Assembly (NCBI GenBank): GCA_913061385.1
Contig: CAJXTM010000141.1
Location: 1-7,806 of the forward strand
Direction: 5' to 3'
From: an uncultured Rhodopirellula sp.
GTDB taxonomy: Bacteria > Planctomycetota > Planctomycetia > Pirellulales > Pirellulaceae
Length of the DNA stretch: 7,806 nucleotides
Numbering within the stretch: the stretch's first letter is position 1; each line of letters starts with the position of its first letter. Position numbers and translations under genes: made by a program. Below the pieces are notes generated by a model, which ran no database searches, was not told the origin of the DNA, and worked only from the letters and a program-made list of their open reading frames with translations. This document shows, piece by piece, positions 6,833-7,806 of the stretch.

Positions 6833-7182
6833 GTTCAAGCAAGTTGAAGTCGAAGCGGCAGTTCAGTATCGCGAACTACGCGGCATTACGGATTTGTGTT
6901 TTCACGCTGTCAAGCAATGGACAGTTTTGCAGGGAATCGATTCCACTCCAAAAGTTCCAGCAAAATTGCTTTTGGGATGCGATTCGGGGCTTGCACCTCT
7001 TAATGTTCACTAAACGGGGGGGCGGTCGGTGGAATGATTGTTCCACGCTGATATTGTTGGAGTTCATCCAACCGAGGGTGTGACATTCCGAGGCGAACAT
7101 CCATTGCCACTGACGCAGTCAGCAGGGATGATTTGCGGAACGTAGTCGGCGTGTTCTCGTTTCTTCGCAACAGGGTTCTATT
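6833..7182. other. Intergenic region, no supported gene
   Basis: About 350 bases lie between the divergent sulfatase relic and the NADH dehydrogenase gene. Open frames on both strands give unrecognisable translations. Present are a run of seven G (7016-7022) and a modest inverted repeat, GTGGAA (7029-7034) with TTCCAC (7041-7046) around a six-base loop. The repeat has no following T-tract and could equally be an operator half-site pair or chance. Confidence 0.45.
7172..7175 (+). promoter_or_regulatory. Candidate ribosome binding site (AGGG)
   Basis: AGGG lies seven bases before the TTG at 7183. The frame has no ATG, GTG or other start between the in-frame TGA at 7129 and this point, so the motif supports the unusual TTG start of the flavoprotein gene. 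Confidence 0.5.
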
Positions 7183-7782
7183 TTGGCCACAACTACCTCA
7201 GCCTCCGTTCCCCATGTCGTGATCATTGGTGGCGGATTCGGCGGGCTGGAAACAGCACGTAAATTGCGAAAGTCAAATGTTCAGGTGACTCTTGTTGATC
7301 GGCATAATTATCACCTGTTTCAGCCATTGCTATATCAAGTCGCGACCGGAGGATTGTCACCGGCTAACATCGCAACGCCTCTTCGGTCGATCTTTCGGCG
7401 TCAAGCGAACTGCGAAGTATTGCTAGCGGAAGTTCAAGGCTTTGACCTGGATCACAAACGCCTGGTGTTGGCCGATGGGGAATTGAAGTACGACCATTTG
7501 GTTGTTGCCGCTGGTGCAACCCATAGTTATTTCGGACATGAGGAATGGGCTTCGGTCGCGCCTGGGTTGAAGACATTGCAAGACGCAACCTCAATCCGTC
7601 GCAAGGTATTTCTTGCCTTTGAGGCTGCAGAACGCGAAAAAAATCCAAAGATCCGTGAGCAGATGATGACGTTCGTGGTTGTGGGGGGAGGACCCACGGG
7701 CGTCGAGTTAGCAGGTGCATTGTCAGAAATCGCCCGCCATACAATTCGAAATGATTTCCGACATATTCACCCTGAGGATGCT
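7183..7782 (+). CDS. Type II NADH dehydrogenase-like FAD oxidoreductase, 3' end missing
   Basis: The visible part is 200 residues. Residues 12-22 ([11 protein letters not shown]) are the FAD-binding GxGxxG loop of the first Rossmann fold, with the closing acidic residue in LVDRHN. The block [24 protein letters not shown] (41-64) and [18 protein letters not shown] (106-123) are characteristic of NDH-2 and related quinone-reducing flavoproteins. A second dinucleotide loop, [17 protein letters not shown] at 164-180, would bind NADH. The family passes electrons from NADH to membrane quinone without pumping protons. Members are about 400-450 residues, so the C-terminal half, with the membrane-anchoring helices and quinone site, is absent. 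Start is TTG with AGGG upstream. The six codons after 7782 and the apparent TGA at 7801 are adapter, not gene. A sulfide:quinone or carotenoid-type oxidoreductase is less likely given the [12 protein letters not shown] motif. Confidence 0.92.
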
Positions 7783-7806
7783 CTGTCTCTTATACACATC
7801 TGACGC
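7783..7806 (+). other. Untrimmed Nextera Read 1-side adapter (artefact)
   Basis: Bases 7783-7801 are the reverse complement of the Tn5 mosaic end (CTGTCTCTTATACACATCT), and 7802-7806 (GACGC) begin the Nextera Read 1 primer complement. Together with the P7-side adapter at the other end this is the expected left-right arrangement of a tagmented fragment. It creates a false stop for the preceding gene. Confidence 0.98.

Noticed and set aside
6606..7013. 135-codon plus-strand frame
   Set aside because: It runs antisense through the signal-peptide end of the sulfatase relic into intergenic DNA, has no recognisable motif, and is probably chance.
6876..7100. 74-codon minus-strand frame upstream of the sulfatase relic
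   Set aside because: No family resemblance and no start signal; coding content is not supported.

Overview
The window looks like a fragment of a Planctomycetota genome, sequenced from a Nextera (Tn5) library. The planctomycete assignment rests on a gene pair typical of that phylum: a large secreted protein with PSCyt1, DUF1549 and DUF1553 domains, followed by a DUF1501 protein with a twin-arginine signal. A sulfatase relic and the near absence of Shine-Dalgarno sequences fit the same assignment. Genus or species cannot be named from this sequence alone.

Layout: bases 1-47 and 7783-7806 are library adapter, so only 48-7782 is biological. On the minus strand, the 1003-residue PSCyt1/DUF1549/DUF1553 gene (1157-4168) is followed by the DUF1501 gene (48-1016), whose 3' end is cut off by the contig edge. 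Upstream lies a block of three 27-bp direct repeats (4343-4423). A small YkoF-like thiamine-binding-type gene (4405-4698, minus) takes its last codons and its stop from the third repeat copy. A nitroreductase-family gene (4983-5759, plus) is divergent from it. Next comes a minus-strand sulfatase pseudogene (5943-6832) with several frameshifts, two nonsense codons and a large central deletion. The window closes with the N-terminal 200 residues of a type II NADH dehydrogenase-like flavoprotein (7183-7782, plus), truncated by the adapter.

Functionally, the PSD1-type cytochrome protein and the DUF1501 protein probably form one exported two-gene unit. The other genes are separate units with no obvious shared pathway; nitroreductase and NDH-2 are both flavoenzymes, but they are not adjacent and are separated by the dead sulfatase. 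I found no CRISPR array, defence island, tRNA, rRNA, transposase or riboswitch. The features most worth a second look are the repeat that has become part of a gene end, the unusually reconstructable sulfatase wreck, and the adapter at both ends, which would corrupt automatic gene calls.
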